54,444 bases of DNA from Eisenbergiella porci (GCF_009696275.1 NZ_VUMI01000038.1:1-54444); one strand, 5' to 3'. Positions 24,230 through 32,517 are shown, counted from the first letter of the stretch. A program made the numbers and translations. The notes: generated by a model from the letters alone, not told the origin.

Positions 24230-24901
24230 TCAGCCCTTCCCCATGCGCGAGGCGTGGTACTCGAGACGCTTCGGCAGCTCCTCGCTGATCTTGTCCTGGA
24301 TGGCAGCGGCCACCTTCTCGTTTGTGATCATCTGCGGCACGCTGGTCGTCTTGATGCTGACGATGTCGGAGCGTTCTTCTCCTCGTCTCTGGAATGGTAT
24401 GTAGCCGTCGCCTCTGTTGGTCGCCAGGAACGGGGCCGGGGCGTACTTGCCGGAGAGCTCCACCTTCTGTCCTTTGTGGATTTCCACGGTGATGGTCTGA
24501 GCTTTCAGTGGCGCGGCCATTACGACCTCGCTTGCTGAGCTGGTTCCTTCTCCTGGAATGAGTCGAGGCTTCTGTCGCACGGTGCTCGGTTTCTTCGGCG
24601 ACATTTTGAAGTGTGTCGGTGTCAGGCTTCGGCCCTCGAACACGAGCTGGATGTTGTCGATCTGTGTGCCCTCGACCTTTATGCTCCCGGCTTTCTTTGC
24701 TCCGGTCATGGCGTCCTTGACTTCCTTTTTCTTGATGGTGTACTCGTCTGTCACGGCCTGAGATACCCAGCCAGGGGCTCGGCTTTTGAAGTCGGAGACG
24801 GTCCGGCTCAGTGCTTTCTCAGCGTCCTTGTTCATCGCCTTGAGGTTCTTGATCAGTTCCGCGTGGTTCTTGATGGCCACGCTCATGGATCCTTGTGCCA
24901 T
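24230..24901 (-). CDS. Minor tail protein Z-like
   Basis: This 223-residue protein resembles lambda gpZ-type minor tail proteins: an N-terminal helical part (NHAELIKNLKAMNKDAEKALSRTVSDF) with RAPGWVSQAVTDEYTIKKKEV, then a beta-rich part ending in KISEELPKRLEYHASRMGKG. gpZ normally lies among tail genes; here it is the first late gene, upstream of the packaging site and terminase. ATG 24901 has an AAGGAGG site. Confidence 0.65.
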   Translation of the reverse strand: MAQGSMSVAIKNHAELIKNLKAMNKDAEKALSRTVSDFKSRAPGWVSQAVTDEYTIKKKEVKDAMTGAKKAGSIKVEGTQIDNIQLVFEGRSLTPTHFKMSPKKPSTVRQKPRLIPGEGTSSASEVVMAAPLKAQTITVEIHKGQKVELSGKYAPAPFLATNRGDGYIPFQRRGEERSDIVSIKTTSVPQMITNEKVAAAIQDKISEELPKRLEYHASRMGKG

Positions 24902-24922
24902 GTCGTTCCTCCTTCCTTGTTG

Positions 24923-24957
24923 CAATAAAAAGAGGAGCGCCCTCGTGAGCTCTCCTC
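24923..24957 (-). terminator. Intrinsic terminator at the early-late border
   Basis: On the minus strand GAGGAGAGC (24957-24949) pairs with GCGCTCCTC (24940-24932), one mismatch, and is followed by TTTTTATTG. It lies just before the ribosome site of the first late gene and after the late regulator gene. Early transcripts would stop here, so late genes need either read-through or anti-termination. Confidence 0.75.
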
Positions 24958-25139
24958 GTTTCTGTCAGTGTATATAATACGGCGGTTGTTTGGCCGGTGC
25001 GTTCCAGCTTTATCCGTCTTTGTCTTTTCTTATCCGGATCTATCCCTCTATGATGCCCGCGTCGCTTTGTTCTTGCCGCCTTCCTTGGCTTTTATTTGTC
25101 CCGGTGATACATTGGAAGGGTACGGCATTTTTTGACGCT
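24958..25139 (-). promoter_or_regulatory. Probable late promoter region
   Basis: This 180-base gap follows the DUF1492 regulator gene. On the minus strand it holds three GGATA motifs within about 35 bases (25020-25060 region) and then a TATTATATAC box near 24980. That box lies upstream of the terminator at 24923-24957. No good -35 sequence is seen at the normal distance, as expected for an activator-dependent late promoter. The regulator gene next door is the likely activator. Confidence 0.4.
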
Positions 25140-25637
25140 CTACGAGGCTTCTGGCGCTTCGATCTCTGCCAGGTGTGCCAGTGCCTCACCGTGTTTATTG
25201 TATGCCCGCTTTAGGTACCCGCTGGTGTTCCTCTTGTAGTCTTTCTTCTTGTGGTACTGGATCCAGGCTACGTCCACCCAGTCCTCGGCGTCGATGTATC
25301 TCAGGCGAAGGATGCACCGCTCCTCGGCGTTGTCTAGTTGTTTGATGATGGCGTCGATCTTTCCCTCGTCGTATCGGATCTCTTTCAATAGGTGCGCGAT
25401 GTTTTCCTCGAGCTCGATCTTCCTGGCCACCTGGAGAGCCATCGGATCGCTTTCCGGTGTCCCTCCTGGCATGCCGTCGTATGTCTGAGCCTTTGGCGCT
25501 GTCATGGATGCCGTCAGTCTTTCCAGGCGCTCGCATTGGTTCTCGTACTCCCTGATTAGATCGACGTGAGCCTGGAGCCTCTCTTTGATCACCTCTGTCG
25601 GTTTTTTCTGCTGTTCGGTTGTTCCTTGCTCTTGCAT
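25140..25637 (-). CDS. DUF1492 family, sigma-like phage late transcription regulator
   Basis: This 165-residue protein has a helical N-terminus (TEVIKERLQAHVDLIREYENQCERLERL) and a C-terminal sigma-region-4-like helix-turn-helix (NAEERCILRLRYIDAEDWVDVAWIQYHKKKD...YLKRAYNKHG). DUF1492/ArpU-like proteins are the last early genes of many Firmicutes phages and switch on late transcription. It is the last gene before the late-operon control region, consistent with that. Confidence 0.8.
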   Translation of the reverse strand: MQEQGTTEQQKKPTEVIKERLQAHVDLIREYENQCERLERLTASMTAPKAQTYDGMPGGTPESDPMALQVARKIELEENIAHLLKEIRYDEGKIDAIIKQLDNAEERCILRLRYIDAEDWVDVAWIQYHKKKDYKRNTSGYLKRAYNKHGEALAHLAEIEAPEAS

Positions 25638-25652
25638 CCTTTGGTCCTCCTT

Positions 25653-27329
25653 TTACTCTATGCCGTCGAGTAGGGCGTCCCACTCAGATCTTGGCACTTC
25701 TTTTCCTTTTCTGATTAGTCGCACGCCTCCGATATCCCCGGTGTTTTTGGCGTACCTTCTGACGATCACGTCGCACCATTTCGGCTCGAGCTCGAGCGTG
25801 GCACAGTTTCTCCCGGTGTTCTCGCAGGCTATGAGGGTTGATCCGGATCCACCGAAGAAGTCGACCACGAGCTCTCCCGGGCGGCTGCTGCTTAGGATGG
25901 CCCGCTCGCACAGCACGATCGGCTTCGGTGTTGCGTGGCCGCCGGCGTCATCTCTCTCGCTCATGTTCGTGATTGGGAAACGCCACACATCGGTCATGAT
26001 CTCGTGCTCCTCACTGTCGTTGTGGGTGTTGTCGAAGAAGGCCCGTAGCTCCATCGCCTCGGCCTTCATGTTCTGGTACTCCGCGGACGGCTTATTACGC
26101 AGCTTCATAACTTGTTCATGAGAGAGGCTGAAGGCACGCCCTTTGAAGGCTTGCTGGAGCTTCTTGTAGTGCCGCTCTGGGATCGGGGTGAATTGCGATT
26201 TGCTAAACCAGTGCCCCCACATTTGGACTCCCGTGATCTCGGTGAGTTGCTTTGCTTTGAGCCCGACCTTCTGAGCCTCGCCGATCATGTAGTCGAGCAT
26301 GGCTTGGTATGCGTCGTTGAAATGATCTTTGTTGTTGTTGAAGCCTTCGACGCCGCACATAACAAAGAGGCATTTCTCGGTTTCTCTTGGGTAGCTCCGC
26401 ATGAGATCGCTATTCACGCCGAATGCCGAGTGCTTCGCCCATGTGATGTAGTTTCTGAATGTGATCTTGTTTGCTGCGATCATTGGCCGGAGAATGAAGG
26501 CGTAGATATCCATGAGGGGTTCGTCGATACCCCAACAGTACCAGCTCCCGTTTTCCTTCAGAATATCGAAGCTGAGCGCGATCCATTGTTTATTGAACTC
26601 GAGCAGATCGTTCTGGTTTTGGTTGTCGTTCTGGACGCCGTCGCTTTCTTTCCCCATGCCGTATGGCGGGTCGGTGAATACGAGATCAGCGCGTTGACCA
26701 CCCGTCGCTTTCTGGACGTCGGCCATCTTAAGGCTGTCTCCGCAGTAGAGGCGGTGATCGCCGAGAAGCCAAAGGTCGCCGGCCTCAGTGAACGGATCTT
26801 CTGGCGGTTCGTCCGTTTCCGTTTCGTCCCCCTGTTCGCCCGGGTTATCATCGTGCAGCGCCTCGCTCAGTGATGTGACCAGCTTCTCAACTTCCTCGTC
26901 GGTGTACCCGGTCTGGTCCAGATCAATCTCTCCGGTGTCGATTTCTGCGAACACGTCGGCGAGCATCTTCTGGTCGATCTCTGAGAGCTCCGCGATCCTA
27001 TTGTCCGCGATCAGGTCGGCATACTCCTCGGCCTCGCTTGCGTAGTCCTGGTAGTCGACCGGCGCTTGCTCCATGTTCCCGAGCTGGGCGGCCATGAGTC
27101 GGCCGTGGCCTTTTACTATGTACCCGGAGCGGGTGCTCACTGTGATCGGCTGCCTCCAGCCTCCGTTCTTGATGATCTTGGCCAGGAGCTTGATCTGGTC
27201 GTCTGGGTGCTTGTTGGGGTTCGCCGGGTTCGGTATTAGCTTTATGATGTCAACGATCTCGTCGTGCGCACAATATACCGGTATCCCTCCGGCCATTCCT
27301 TTCGGTTTTACTTCCTTGTCTTTGCTCAT
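25653..27329 (-). CDS. ParB-domain DNA methyltransferase
   Basis: This 558-residue fusion starts with a ParB/sulfiredoxin-type domain (about 20-120: IIKLIPNPANPNKHPDDQ, VKGHGRLMAAQLG). The methyltransferase part follows, with TDPPYG (219-224, motif IV) before a C-terminal FFGGSGSTLIACE (SAM-binding motif I), the order of beta-class N6-adenine or N4-cytosine enzymes. It probably marks phage DNA against host restriction. ATG 27329 was chosen for its AAAGGAGG site. It overlaps the upstream gene by 4 bases. Confidence 0.88.
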   Translation of the reverse strand: MSKDKEVKPKGMAGGIPVYCAHDEIVDIIKLIPNPANPNKHPDDQIKLLAKIIKNGGWRQPITVSTRSGYIVKGHGRLMAAQLGNMEQAPVDYQDYASEAEEYADLIADNRIAELSEIDQKMLADVFAEIDTGEIDLDQTGYTDEEVEKLVTSLSEALHDDNPGEQGDETETDEPPEDPFTEAGDLWLLGDHRLYCGDSLKMADVQKATGGQRADLVFTDPPYGMGKESDGVQNDNQNQNDLLEFNKQWIALSFDILKENGSWYCWGIDEPLMDIYAFILRPMIAANKITFRNYITWAKHSAFGVNSDLMRSYPRETEKCLFVMCGVEGFNNNKDHFNDAYQAMLDYMIGEAQKVGLKAKQLTEITGVQMWGHWFSKSQFTPIPERHYKKLQQAFKGRAFSLSHEQVMKLRNKPSAEYQNMKAEAMELRAFFDNTHNDSEEHEIMTDVWRFPITNMSERDDAGGHATPKPIVLCERAILSSSRPGELVVDFFGGSGSTLIACENTGRNCATLELEPKWCDVIVRRYAKNTGDIGGVRLIRKGKEVPRSEWDALLDGIE

Positions 27330-27655
27330 TGTCTGTGTGTCCTCCTTTGGTTTCTTTCTTCTTTGTAGCGATCGCGTGCAATCGCATCCCACTCGATCCG
27401 CTGGCCGCACCAGTGGCACCAGGAGTCCGGCACTCGGATCCATCTGCCGCATGTAGGGCAGCAGTACCCGAAGTCGTCCTTTTTAATTGCCAGGGCCGTC
27501 GTCTCATACCTGGCCGTCATTCTTGCGGCACTCTGGCACGCTGCATCGTAGTCGCTTATGATGTCGCATGCCTCGGCGACTGCTGCCGCCTGATCACCTT
27601 CGAGCCCCTCGATGGCTTCCAGGACCTTGATGATCTTGCTATACTCAGCCGTCAA
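27326..27655 (-). CDS. Small zinc-ribbon phage protein, TTG start
   Basis: This protein has a helical N-terminus (TAEYSKIIKVLEAIEGLEGDQAAAVAEA) and a C-terminal two-Cys-pair zinc ribbon (CCPTCGRWIRVPDSWCHWCGQRI). The coding-like part begins at a TTG (27655) that overlaps the stop of the previous gene (TTGA), which suggests translational coupling; upstream residues in the frame look non-coding. About 109 residues. Function unknown; it could bind nucleic acid. Confidence 0.65.
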   Translation of the reverse strand: MTAEYSKIIKVLEAIEGLEGDQAAAVAEACDIISDYDAACQSAARMTARYETTALAIKKDDFGYCCPTCGRWIRVPDSWCHWCGQRIEWDAIARDRYKEERNQRRTHRQ

Positions 27656-28086
27656 TAGCGGATGCCTCTGCCTTCTCTGTCTATCTTCTCGGCCTTCTCT
27701 CTGTATTCTTTGGCCATCTTTGCGAGAGGGCAGCGGCCGCACGCTTCCTCGGTCTGGTTTTCCGGCTCAGGTTCCGGGCACGTTGCCATTATCAGACTGC
27801 AGAAGCCCGGGCCCTTTTTGCCTTCTTTTTGCCTCTGGAGTCCGACCAGGTTCCTGAGCTTGCTTGCCTGGTCCTTCCTGGCTGGGTTGTTCGGATGCCC
27901 TGGCATGTACTTCGGATCCATGTCGAGCACTTTGGCGATGTTGAAGATCTCAGGACCTCTTGGTATTCGTTTTCCCTCTGCGTATCTTCTCAGGGCTGTC
28001 GGTGTTACGTGTGAGCGTTCTGCAATTTCCTCAAGAGAGAGCGGTGAGGCCTCAATAGCCTCGGCTAGTTTTTCGTGTGCTTTCAT
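27652..28086 (-). CDS. XRE-type HTH regulator with Cys-rich C-terminus
   Basis: The 144-residue protein has an N-terminal helix-turn-helix (MKAHEKLAEAIEASPLSLEEIAERSHVTPTALRRYAEGKR) and a C-terminal part with four Cys (CSLIMATCPEPE...EACGRCPLA), possibly a metal or Fe-S site. It sits among DNA methyltransferase genes in the early operon, so it could be a regulator of the late switch. ATG 28086 is chosen for its GAAGGAGG site. Confidence 0.7.
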   Translation of the reverse strand: MKAHEKLAEAIEASPLSLEEIAERSHVTPTALRRYAEGKRIPRGPEIFNIAKVLDMDPKYMPGHPNNPARKDQASKLRNLVGLQRQKEGKKGPGFCSLIMATCPEPEPENQTEEACGRCPLAKMAKEYREKAEKIDREGRGIRY

Positions 28087-28847
28087 GTGGTTCCTCCTTC
28101 TTTCTTTACTCGTTCGGCAGCTATGTCGGCCCACTTTCGGCCGTCGAGCTGCTTGTGCTTGCTTTTACATGTTCCGTTGTCGAAGCCGATCCAGTCCCTT
28201 CCCTCGAGCTCAGCGGCGACGAGAGTGCTCCCGCTGCCGCATGCGTTATCCAGGACGACGTCCCCGGTGTTTGTATATGTCCGGATGATCCAGCGGAGGA
28301 GAGCGATCGGTTTCTGTGTTGGGTGTATGCTGCTTTTCTGTTTATCTGAACCGAAGCGGAGCACCGACCTCGGGTACCGGTCTGTGTTTCCTCCTCCGGA
28401 GATCGTTCGTGTTTTCTGGTAGTTCGTGCCGTCGTTCGTCTTTGTGTATCTGTTTACCGGTTTGTGCCCGGTGCTCATTTGCGGGTTGTATGTCGGCGGC
28501 TTCTTGTAGAATACGGCCAGATCCTCGTGGGCTCTCAGTGGCATGAGTTTCGCGTTCAGGAAGCCGGTGGCGTTTGGTTTTTCCCATATCAGGCTGTACC
28601 GGTACATGCTGCGTCCGGCCATGATCAGCTCTGCAGTGAAGGCTCCAGATCCAAAAAGCACGATGGCGCCGCGTGGCTTTATTATCCTCCGGTATTGCTC
28701 CCAGAGTTCGTCCATGTCGATCGGTGTGTCCCATCCGTTGGCTGTTGCTCCGTATGGAAGGTCGCACAATATGAGATCCACCGACTCACTGGCCAGGTGT
28801 TTCATGCCTTCTATGGCGTCGATGTCATAGACTCGCTTTTTCTCCAT
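28083..28847 (-). CDS. DNA methyltransferase (N4-cytosine/N6-adenine type)
   Basis: This 254-residue enzyme shows DLPYG at 29-33 (motif IV) and a C-terminal DNACGSGSTLVAAE (motif I), giving the beta-class order. A target-recognition stretch lies between (KPPTYNPQMSTGHKPVNRY). It is the second of three phage methyltransferases and should modify phage DNA. The start overlaps the small gene upstream by 23 bases and its end overlaps the HTH gene by 4. Confidence 0.88.
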   Translation of the reverse strand: MEKKRVYDIDAIEGMKHLASESVDLILCDLPYGATANGWDTPIDMDELWEQYRRIIKPRGAIVLFGSGAFTAELIMAGRSMYRYSLIWEKPNATGFLNAKLMPLRAHEDLAVFYKKPPTYNPQMSTGHKPVNRYTKTNDGTNYQKTRTISGGGNTDRYPRSVLRFGSDKQKSSIHPTQKPIALLRWIIRTYTNTGDVVLDNACGSGSTLVAAELEGRDWIGFDNGTCKSKHKQLDGRKWADIAAERVKKEGGTT

Positions 28848-28995
28848 GCTTTTCCTCCTTGTGGTTCTCTATATACTCAGTCAGCGCCGCGACGACGGTC
28901 TCGGCCTCGTTTCTGCTTAATTCGTAGCCGCAAAACGAGAACATCCCGCGGACCGCGTGGTCTTTTATGCTTTCAATTATTCTCCCTGGCTCCAT
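28825..28995 (-). CDS. Small phage protein, unknown
   Basis: This 56-residue frame (MEPGRIIESIKDHAVRGMFS...ELSRNEAETVVAALTEYIEN) is predicted to be mostly helical. It has a GGAGG site about 10 bases before ATG and lies between the glycosylase and methyltransferase genes, overlapping each by about 23 bases. It fills an otherwise empty gap. Function unknown. Confidence 0.6.
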   Translation of the reverse strand: MEPGRIIESIKDHAVRGMFSFCGYELSRNEAETVVAALTEYIENHKEEKHGEKASL

Positions 28996-29836
28996 GTTCT
29001 TCGCACCTCCTCGTTTGCATGTAGTAGAAGATCCACTGCTGCACGATGCCGGCTGTCCCGATGTAATTCTCTACCGGGAACTTTCCGCCGTATTCATTGG
29101 CCACGACTTTTCTGATCCAGGTATCGATCGGGAAGCTCTCTTTATGTCCCAGGCCGTAAAGGCATATACAGTCGGCCACCTTGTCACCTATGCCGTAGAT
29201 GCTTTTCAGGTACGTCCTGGCGTCTGCGTAGTCCATGGCGGCCAGCTTGATCAGGTTCACCTTGCCGCTTGCGACGTTCTGGGCCAGTGTCGCGATGTAT
29301 TTGTCGCGATAGCCGAGGCCGAGTCCCTGGAGCGCTTCCAGGTCTGTCAATTTCTCAGGATCCGGGAAGGTTGTGTATTCGTCACCGTTCGCTGCCGTTC
29401 GCCGCTCTCCGAAGTATTCACACATGGCGTCGATCGTTTTCTTGATCCGCGGGATGTTGTTGTTCTGGCTTATCATAAAGCTGACCATTATCTCCCAGAG
29501 TTCCTGGTTGAGCACGACGACTTCCTGAGCTGCTGCCTCCAGTATCTTTTTAATGAATTGATCGCCGGCCTGGTCCATTTTCTCGGCCTGGCTCAGCGCT
29601 TTGTTGTATAATCGGCCAGCCTGGTCGAAGTAGTTTTCCCAGTATGCCGCGTATGCTGTGTCGGTGATCGCAATCATGAACGGGTTGATCTGTCTGGCCC
29701 TGGTGTATGCTCCAGCGGACGGGATCCCGAAGCATCCGTCGCCGAGTTTCTTCCATCGGAAGCACTGGCCGCTTGCTGCGATTTTTTCCAGGTCGATCGC
29801 GTGGTCAAAAATTATTTTGTGCTCATTGGTTTCCAT
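28973..29836 (-). CDS. OGG-type 8-oxoguanine DNA glycosylase/lyase
   Basis: This 287-residue base-excision repair enzyme has the N-terminal OGG domain, a central MISQNNNIPRIKKTIDAMCEYFG and the helix-hairpin-helix GIGDKVADCICLYGLGHKESFPIDTW with the catalytic Lys (GDKVAD) and Asp (PIDTW). It removes oxidised guanine and nicks the strand. Such a gene is unusual in a phage early operon next to RecU and methyltransferases. I chose ATG 29836 with its GAGGAAGG site. It overlaps recU by 14 bases. Confidence 0.88.
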   Translation of the reverse strand: METNEHKIIFDHAIDLEKIAASGQCFRWKKLGDGCFGIPSAGAYTRARQINPFMIAITDTAYAAYWENYFDQAGRLYNKALSQAEKMDQAGDQFIKKILEAAAQEVVVLNQELWEIMVSFMISQNNNIPRIKKTIDAMCEYFGERRTAANGDEYTTFPDPEKLTDLEALQGLGLGYRDKYIATLAQNVASGKVNLIKLAAMDYADARTYLKSIYGIGDKVADCICLYGLGHKESFPIDTWIRKVVANEYGGKFPVENYIGTAGIVQQWIFYYMQTRRCEEHGARENN

Positions 29837-30437
29837 CTGTTTCGCCTTCCTCTCCGTATTCAAGCTCTACGCCATCCAGGACCTTGATCACGCCGGCCAT
29901 GTAGGCCACGCGGAACGGTTCAAGCTCCGTCTGTTTGATGTGCTTGTGTCCGTATATCTTTTCCATGTCTCTCCAAACTTCCCAGGGGATCCGGTAGAAG
30001 TCCTGGAGCCCGATGCTCACAACGACAAAAGCAGCAGCGCCGAGCTGGTAGTGTGTCTCCAGGGCCTTGATCTGTTCTTCGGTGAGTCTGCTGGCTTCGA
30101 TCCGGTCTCCGTCTGTGTGTTTTGCCTCGAATACGATCGAGCGACCTCCGGTGAGTGTTCCTTTGAAGTCCGGCTGTCCGCTTTTCGTGTAGCATGCCTC
30201 GAAGCGTCCGGCTCCTATTGGCCGGATCGGTTTCATCGGTTCCGGTGTCTTTTCTATGTATGCCAGGTTTAGATCTCGGTAGAAGTCGAGAGAAGCCTGG
30301 AGCATGCTCTCGAAGTGTTCCCCGGCAATCCTTGACTGTCTGCCTTTTATCCTTCTTTCATAGTTGGCCACCTTTCCGATGGCCTCGCTTGCTGTCGGAT
30401 CCGGGTAGCCTTCCCGGTTTTTCCCTTTTGCTGCCAT
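29823..30437 (-). CDS. recU: Holliday junction resolvase RecU
   Basis: This 204-residue resolvase shows the RecU core: MLQASLDFYRDLNLAYIEKTPEPM, GQPDFKGTL and SIVFEAKHTDGDRI, which holds the metal-binding Asp and Glu, then an HYQLGAAAFVVVSIG strand and the FYRIPWEVW motif. It resolves replication or recombination junctions made by the ERF annealase and SSB encoded upstream in the same operon. GGAGG precedes the ATG. Confidence 0.92.
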   Translation of the reverse strand: MAAKGKNREGYPDPTASEAIGKVANYERRIKGRQSRIAGEHFESMLQASLDFYRDLNLAYIEKTPEPMKPIRPIGAGRFEACYTKSGQPDFKGTLTGGRSIVFEAKHTDGDRIEASRLTEEQIKALETHYQLGAAAFVVVSIGLQDFYRIPWEVWRDMEKIYGHKHIKQTELEPFRVAYMAGVIKVLDGVELEYGEEGETDGNQ

Positions 30438-30513
30438 GTAGTACCTCCTTGATCTTGTACCTGAGGACCTGTGTGATCTGGCTCAAGTACGGGTGTTTTT
30501 GCTTATATCCCAT
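30358..30513 (-). CDS. Small ORF overlapping the start of recU
   Basis: A 51-residue frame (MGYKQKHPYLSQITQVLRYKIKEVLHGSK...) has an AGGAGGCGCGC-ATG start and fills the gap between the DUF4406-like gene and recU. Its last 80 bases overlap recU in another frame and look non-coding there. It may be a real short peptide gene truncated by chance extension, or merely a leader that couples translation into recU. Confidence 0.4.
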   Translation of the reverse strand: MGYKQKHPYLSQITQVLRYKIKEVLHGSKREKPGRLPGSDSKRGHRKGGQL

Positions 30514-30522
30514 GCGCGCCTC

Positions 30523-30927
30523 CTATGTTGCTGGCATTAGCGCCGGAGCTGCTGCGCTGTCTGCAGCGTCTTTTGCTGCCTTCGGTCTTGTGAAGTATTC
30601 AATATCCACGATCTTGATGCCGTGGCTCTTTGCGTATTCGATTTCCCTGGCCATGCCTTCGCTTGGCTCCATTACTCCCAGACCTTCGACTGCGATGGTA
30701 TCACATAGATCTAGGAGCTCGATGCCTTTGGCCAGTCCGTAGGCTCTGCAGTCTGGATCTCGGTCGTCCATAAACTGTGGGAAGTATAAGTGCGGCGCGA
30801 TCGGCATGAGCTCCGGGTGGAGTCTTGCTACGATCTCACAATAGTGGCGCGCTCTGCGGATGTTTTCCGCTTCGCTAACCTTGCTACTCCCTCGGAACGG
30901 CGAGCATATATAAACCATGTTTTTCAT
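30523..30927 (-). CDS. DUF4406-like protein (nucleoside 2-deoxyribosyltransferase-like fold)
   Basis: This 134-residue protein begins MKNMVYICSPFRGSS and later has PIAPHLYFPQFMDD and VEGLGVMEPSEGMAREIEYA, which match the phage DUF4406 / DUF7768 group with a deoxyribosyltransferase-like Rossmann fold. It may act on nucleotides or signals in infected cells; the substrate is unknown. Its last part is Ala-rich. Confidence 0.75.
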   Translation of the reverse strand: MKNMVYICSPFRGSSKVSEAENIRRARHYCEIVARLHPELMPIAPHLYFPQFMDDRDPDCRAYGLAKGIELLDLCDTIAVEGLGVMEPSEGMAREIEYAKSHGIKIVDIEYFTRPKAAKDAADSAAAPALMPAT

Positions 30928-31094
30928 GTCTTGTCCTCCTTCTTTGTTTTTCGATCCATTTCCTCAAGTCTGTCTAGGTGTGCCTTTGTTGTTATTGCAT
31001 AGCGTCCGCCGTCTGTTTCGATCCTTGTCGGATGGCAAATAAACGGTTTTCCTGTCAATGCTTTTACCACATTCTCGGCGTCAGTTCTCGTCAT
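30924..31094 (-). CDS. Small phage protein, unknown
   Basis: This 56-residue protein (MTRTDAENVVKALTGKPFICHPTRIETDGGRYAITTKAHL...) has a helix-strand-strand-helix pattern and a charged Lys/Asp end. It overlaps the next gene by 4 bases and has an AAGGAGG site before ATG 31094. Function unknown. Confidence 0.65.
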   Translation of the reverse strand: MTRTDAENVVKALTGKPFICHPTRIETDGGRYAITTKAHLDRLEEMDRKTKKEDKT

Positions 31095-31107
31095 TGTCTG
31101 TACCTCC

Positions 31108-31671
31108 TTAAATGACCTTGATCGTCTGTTTTCCGTCACCTCCTGGCTGCCATACGAACCAGGAATAGCTTGTCGCGTCCGTTCCTTTTCCGGTGAAGCT
31201 CGGCCGCTTGTGTAGTGTGTATAGTCCGGCCAGTTGGTTCTCTGGATCCTTCCAGAACTCGAAGCGAGCGTCTGACTCCAGGAAGGCCGTGCGGAGTAGG
31301 AAGATCACCATGCCGCCAGGTTTCACGAGCTCGAGGCTCCTCTTGACGAAGGCCATGGCCTCCGAGAACGGTGGGTTGCCGATGATCAGGTCGTATGGTT
31401 CGAGCTCGGCCGTCATATAGTCGCCGATGATCACCCGGTCGGCGAGTGGCTCCAGGTGTTCGCGTTCCTCCTCGCGTATCTCAAGTGCGTCGATGTGCAT
31501 GCCTTCGTATCTTCTCAGGGCCTTTACTATGTTTCCGGATCCGGCTCCTGGCTCAAGTACGCGCCACCCCCCCCTCAGAGGGAGAGCGTCGAGGAGCGCG
31601 TTGATCGCGTCGTCTGGTGTAGGGTAGAAGTCATTGTCCCTTCTTTTGGTTCCTCTGTTTGTTGCGCTCAT
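31108..31671 (-). CDS. Class I SAM-dependent DNA methyltransferase
   Basis: This 187-residue protein has DNDFYPTPDDAI, VLEPGAGSGNIV (SAM-binding motif I, about 38-49) and GNPPF (98-102, catalytic motif of N6-adenine methyltransferases). It lacks a large target-recognition domain and is short for an independent enzyme. It is the third methyltransferase of the phage and probably helps block restriction. Confidence 0.8.
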   Translation of the reverse strand: MSATNRGTKRRDNDFYPTPDDAINALLDALPLRGGWRVLEPGAGSGNIVKALRRYEGMHIDALEIREEEREHLEPLADRVIIGDYMTAELEPYDLIIGNPPFSEAMAFVKRSLELVKPGGMVIFLLRTAFLESDARFEFWKDPENQLAGLYTLHKRPSFTGKGTDATSYSWFVWQPGGDGKQTIKVI

Positions 31672-31760
31672 TGTGTGTACCTCCTTTTTGTTGTGGGCTC
31701 TCTATTTTCCCAGGAGAGCCGTGGCCCTCCTGGATGTTTCCGACACTTATGCCGGGAAGT

Positions 31761-32504
31761 TTATGCGATTATTGTGATCTGCTCGCGGTTCTCGATGTCG
31801 GCCAGCTCGTCCTCCAGGTATTTCTTGACGTTTCCGACTGCTTGGGACTTCCAGAGCCCTCCGTCTGCTGCCACGAGCTTGAATACCGGTTCGCCGCCTC
31901 TGCCTTCGCTGATCCTGAAAATAAAATCACTTTCAGGCTGATCGACCTCGAGGAAGGTGCGGTATGGAGTCAGGTGCACCGGGTTCGGTACCAGCGCTTG
32001 TTCTTTGGTTGTTATTCCGGTTTTGATCACCGCTTGCTGGGTGATGCCATCGTCCGAGAATGTCTGCGACTGAGCGTTGACGATATTACTGGCCAGGATT
32101 GCCACGGCCTCGCGGTCGTCAGTTTTTCCACTCTGGAAGCATGACTGCAGAGAGATCAGGAAGCCTTCCTGGCTGTATTCTCTGCCATACTCAAACTGTG
32201 GCAGCAGCGCGGTCGCTGTGAAAAGCTCCTCGCGATCTCTTTCCTCCAGTAGTCCGGAGTAGAGTCGCACCTCTGTCGGGCTCACGACCTGGATGATCAT
32301 GTGCTCGCGGAGCTCGTCGCGCCTCTGCTTTATGTAGTCCACCAGGGATGTGAGGGTTGTTGCCTCGATTGGCTTCGCCTTCTCTGGCTTGTCGTATCTC
32401 GTGAGGTTCTTCGTGCAGTATGTCTTGCCGTTGATTTCGATAGTCTTAGGATCCTGAGCCTCGACGGCCAGGCTTGTGATGTATGCGATTGCTTCTTTGA
32501 TCAT
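31761..32504 (-). CDS. Phage early protein, unknown
   Basis: The 247-residue protein begins MIKEAIAYITSLAVEAQDPKTIEINGKTY and continues LTSLVDYIKQRRDELREHMIIQVVSPTEVRLYSG and later HLTPYRTFLEVDQPESDFIFRISE. The pattern is of mixed alpha and beta with no catalytic motif seen. Proteins of this kind are common in early operons of Firmicutes phages beside replication genes. I do not know its function. An 89-base gap to the methyltransferase gene holds only a weak hairpin. Confidence 0.6.
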   Translation of the reverse strand: MIKEAIAYITSLAVEAQDPKTIEINGKTYCTKNLTRYDKPEKAKPIEATTLTSLVDYIKQRRDELREHMIIQVVSPTEVRLYSGLLEERDREELFTATALLPQFEYGREYSQEGFLISLQSCFQSGKTDDREAVAILASNIVNAQSQTFSDDGITQQAVIKTGITTKEQALVPNPVHLTPYRTFLEVDQPESDFIFRISEGRGGEPVFKLVAADGGLWKSQAVGNVKKYLEDELADIENREQITIIA

Positions 32505-32517
32505 TTTCTTTTCCTCC

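Noticed and set aside
23967-24404. Plus-strand open frames in the GC-rich gap and gpZ region
   Set aside because: They oppose the operon, have no ribosome sites and an unnatural Arg/Ser/Gly composition. They are a GC effect.
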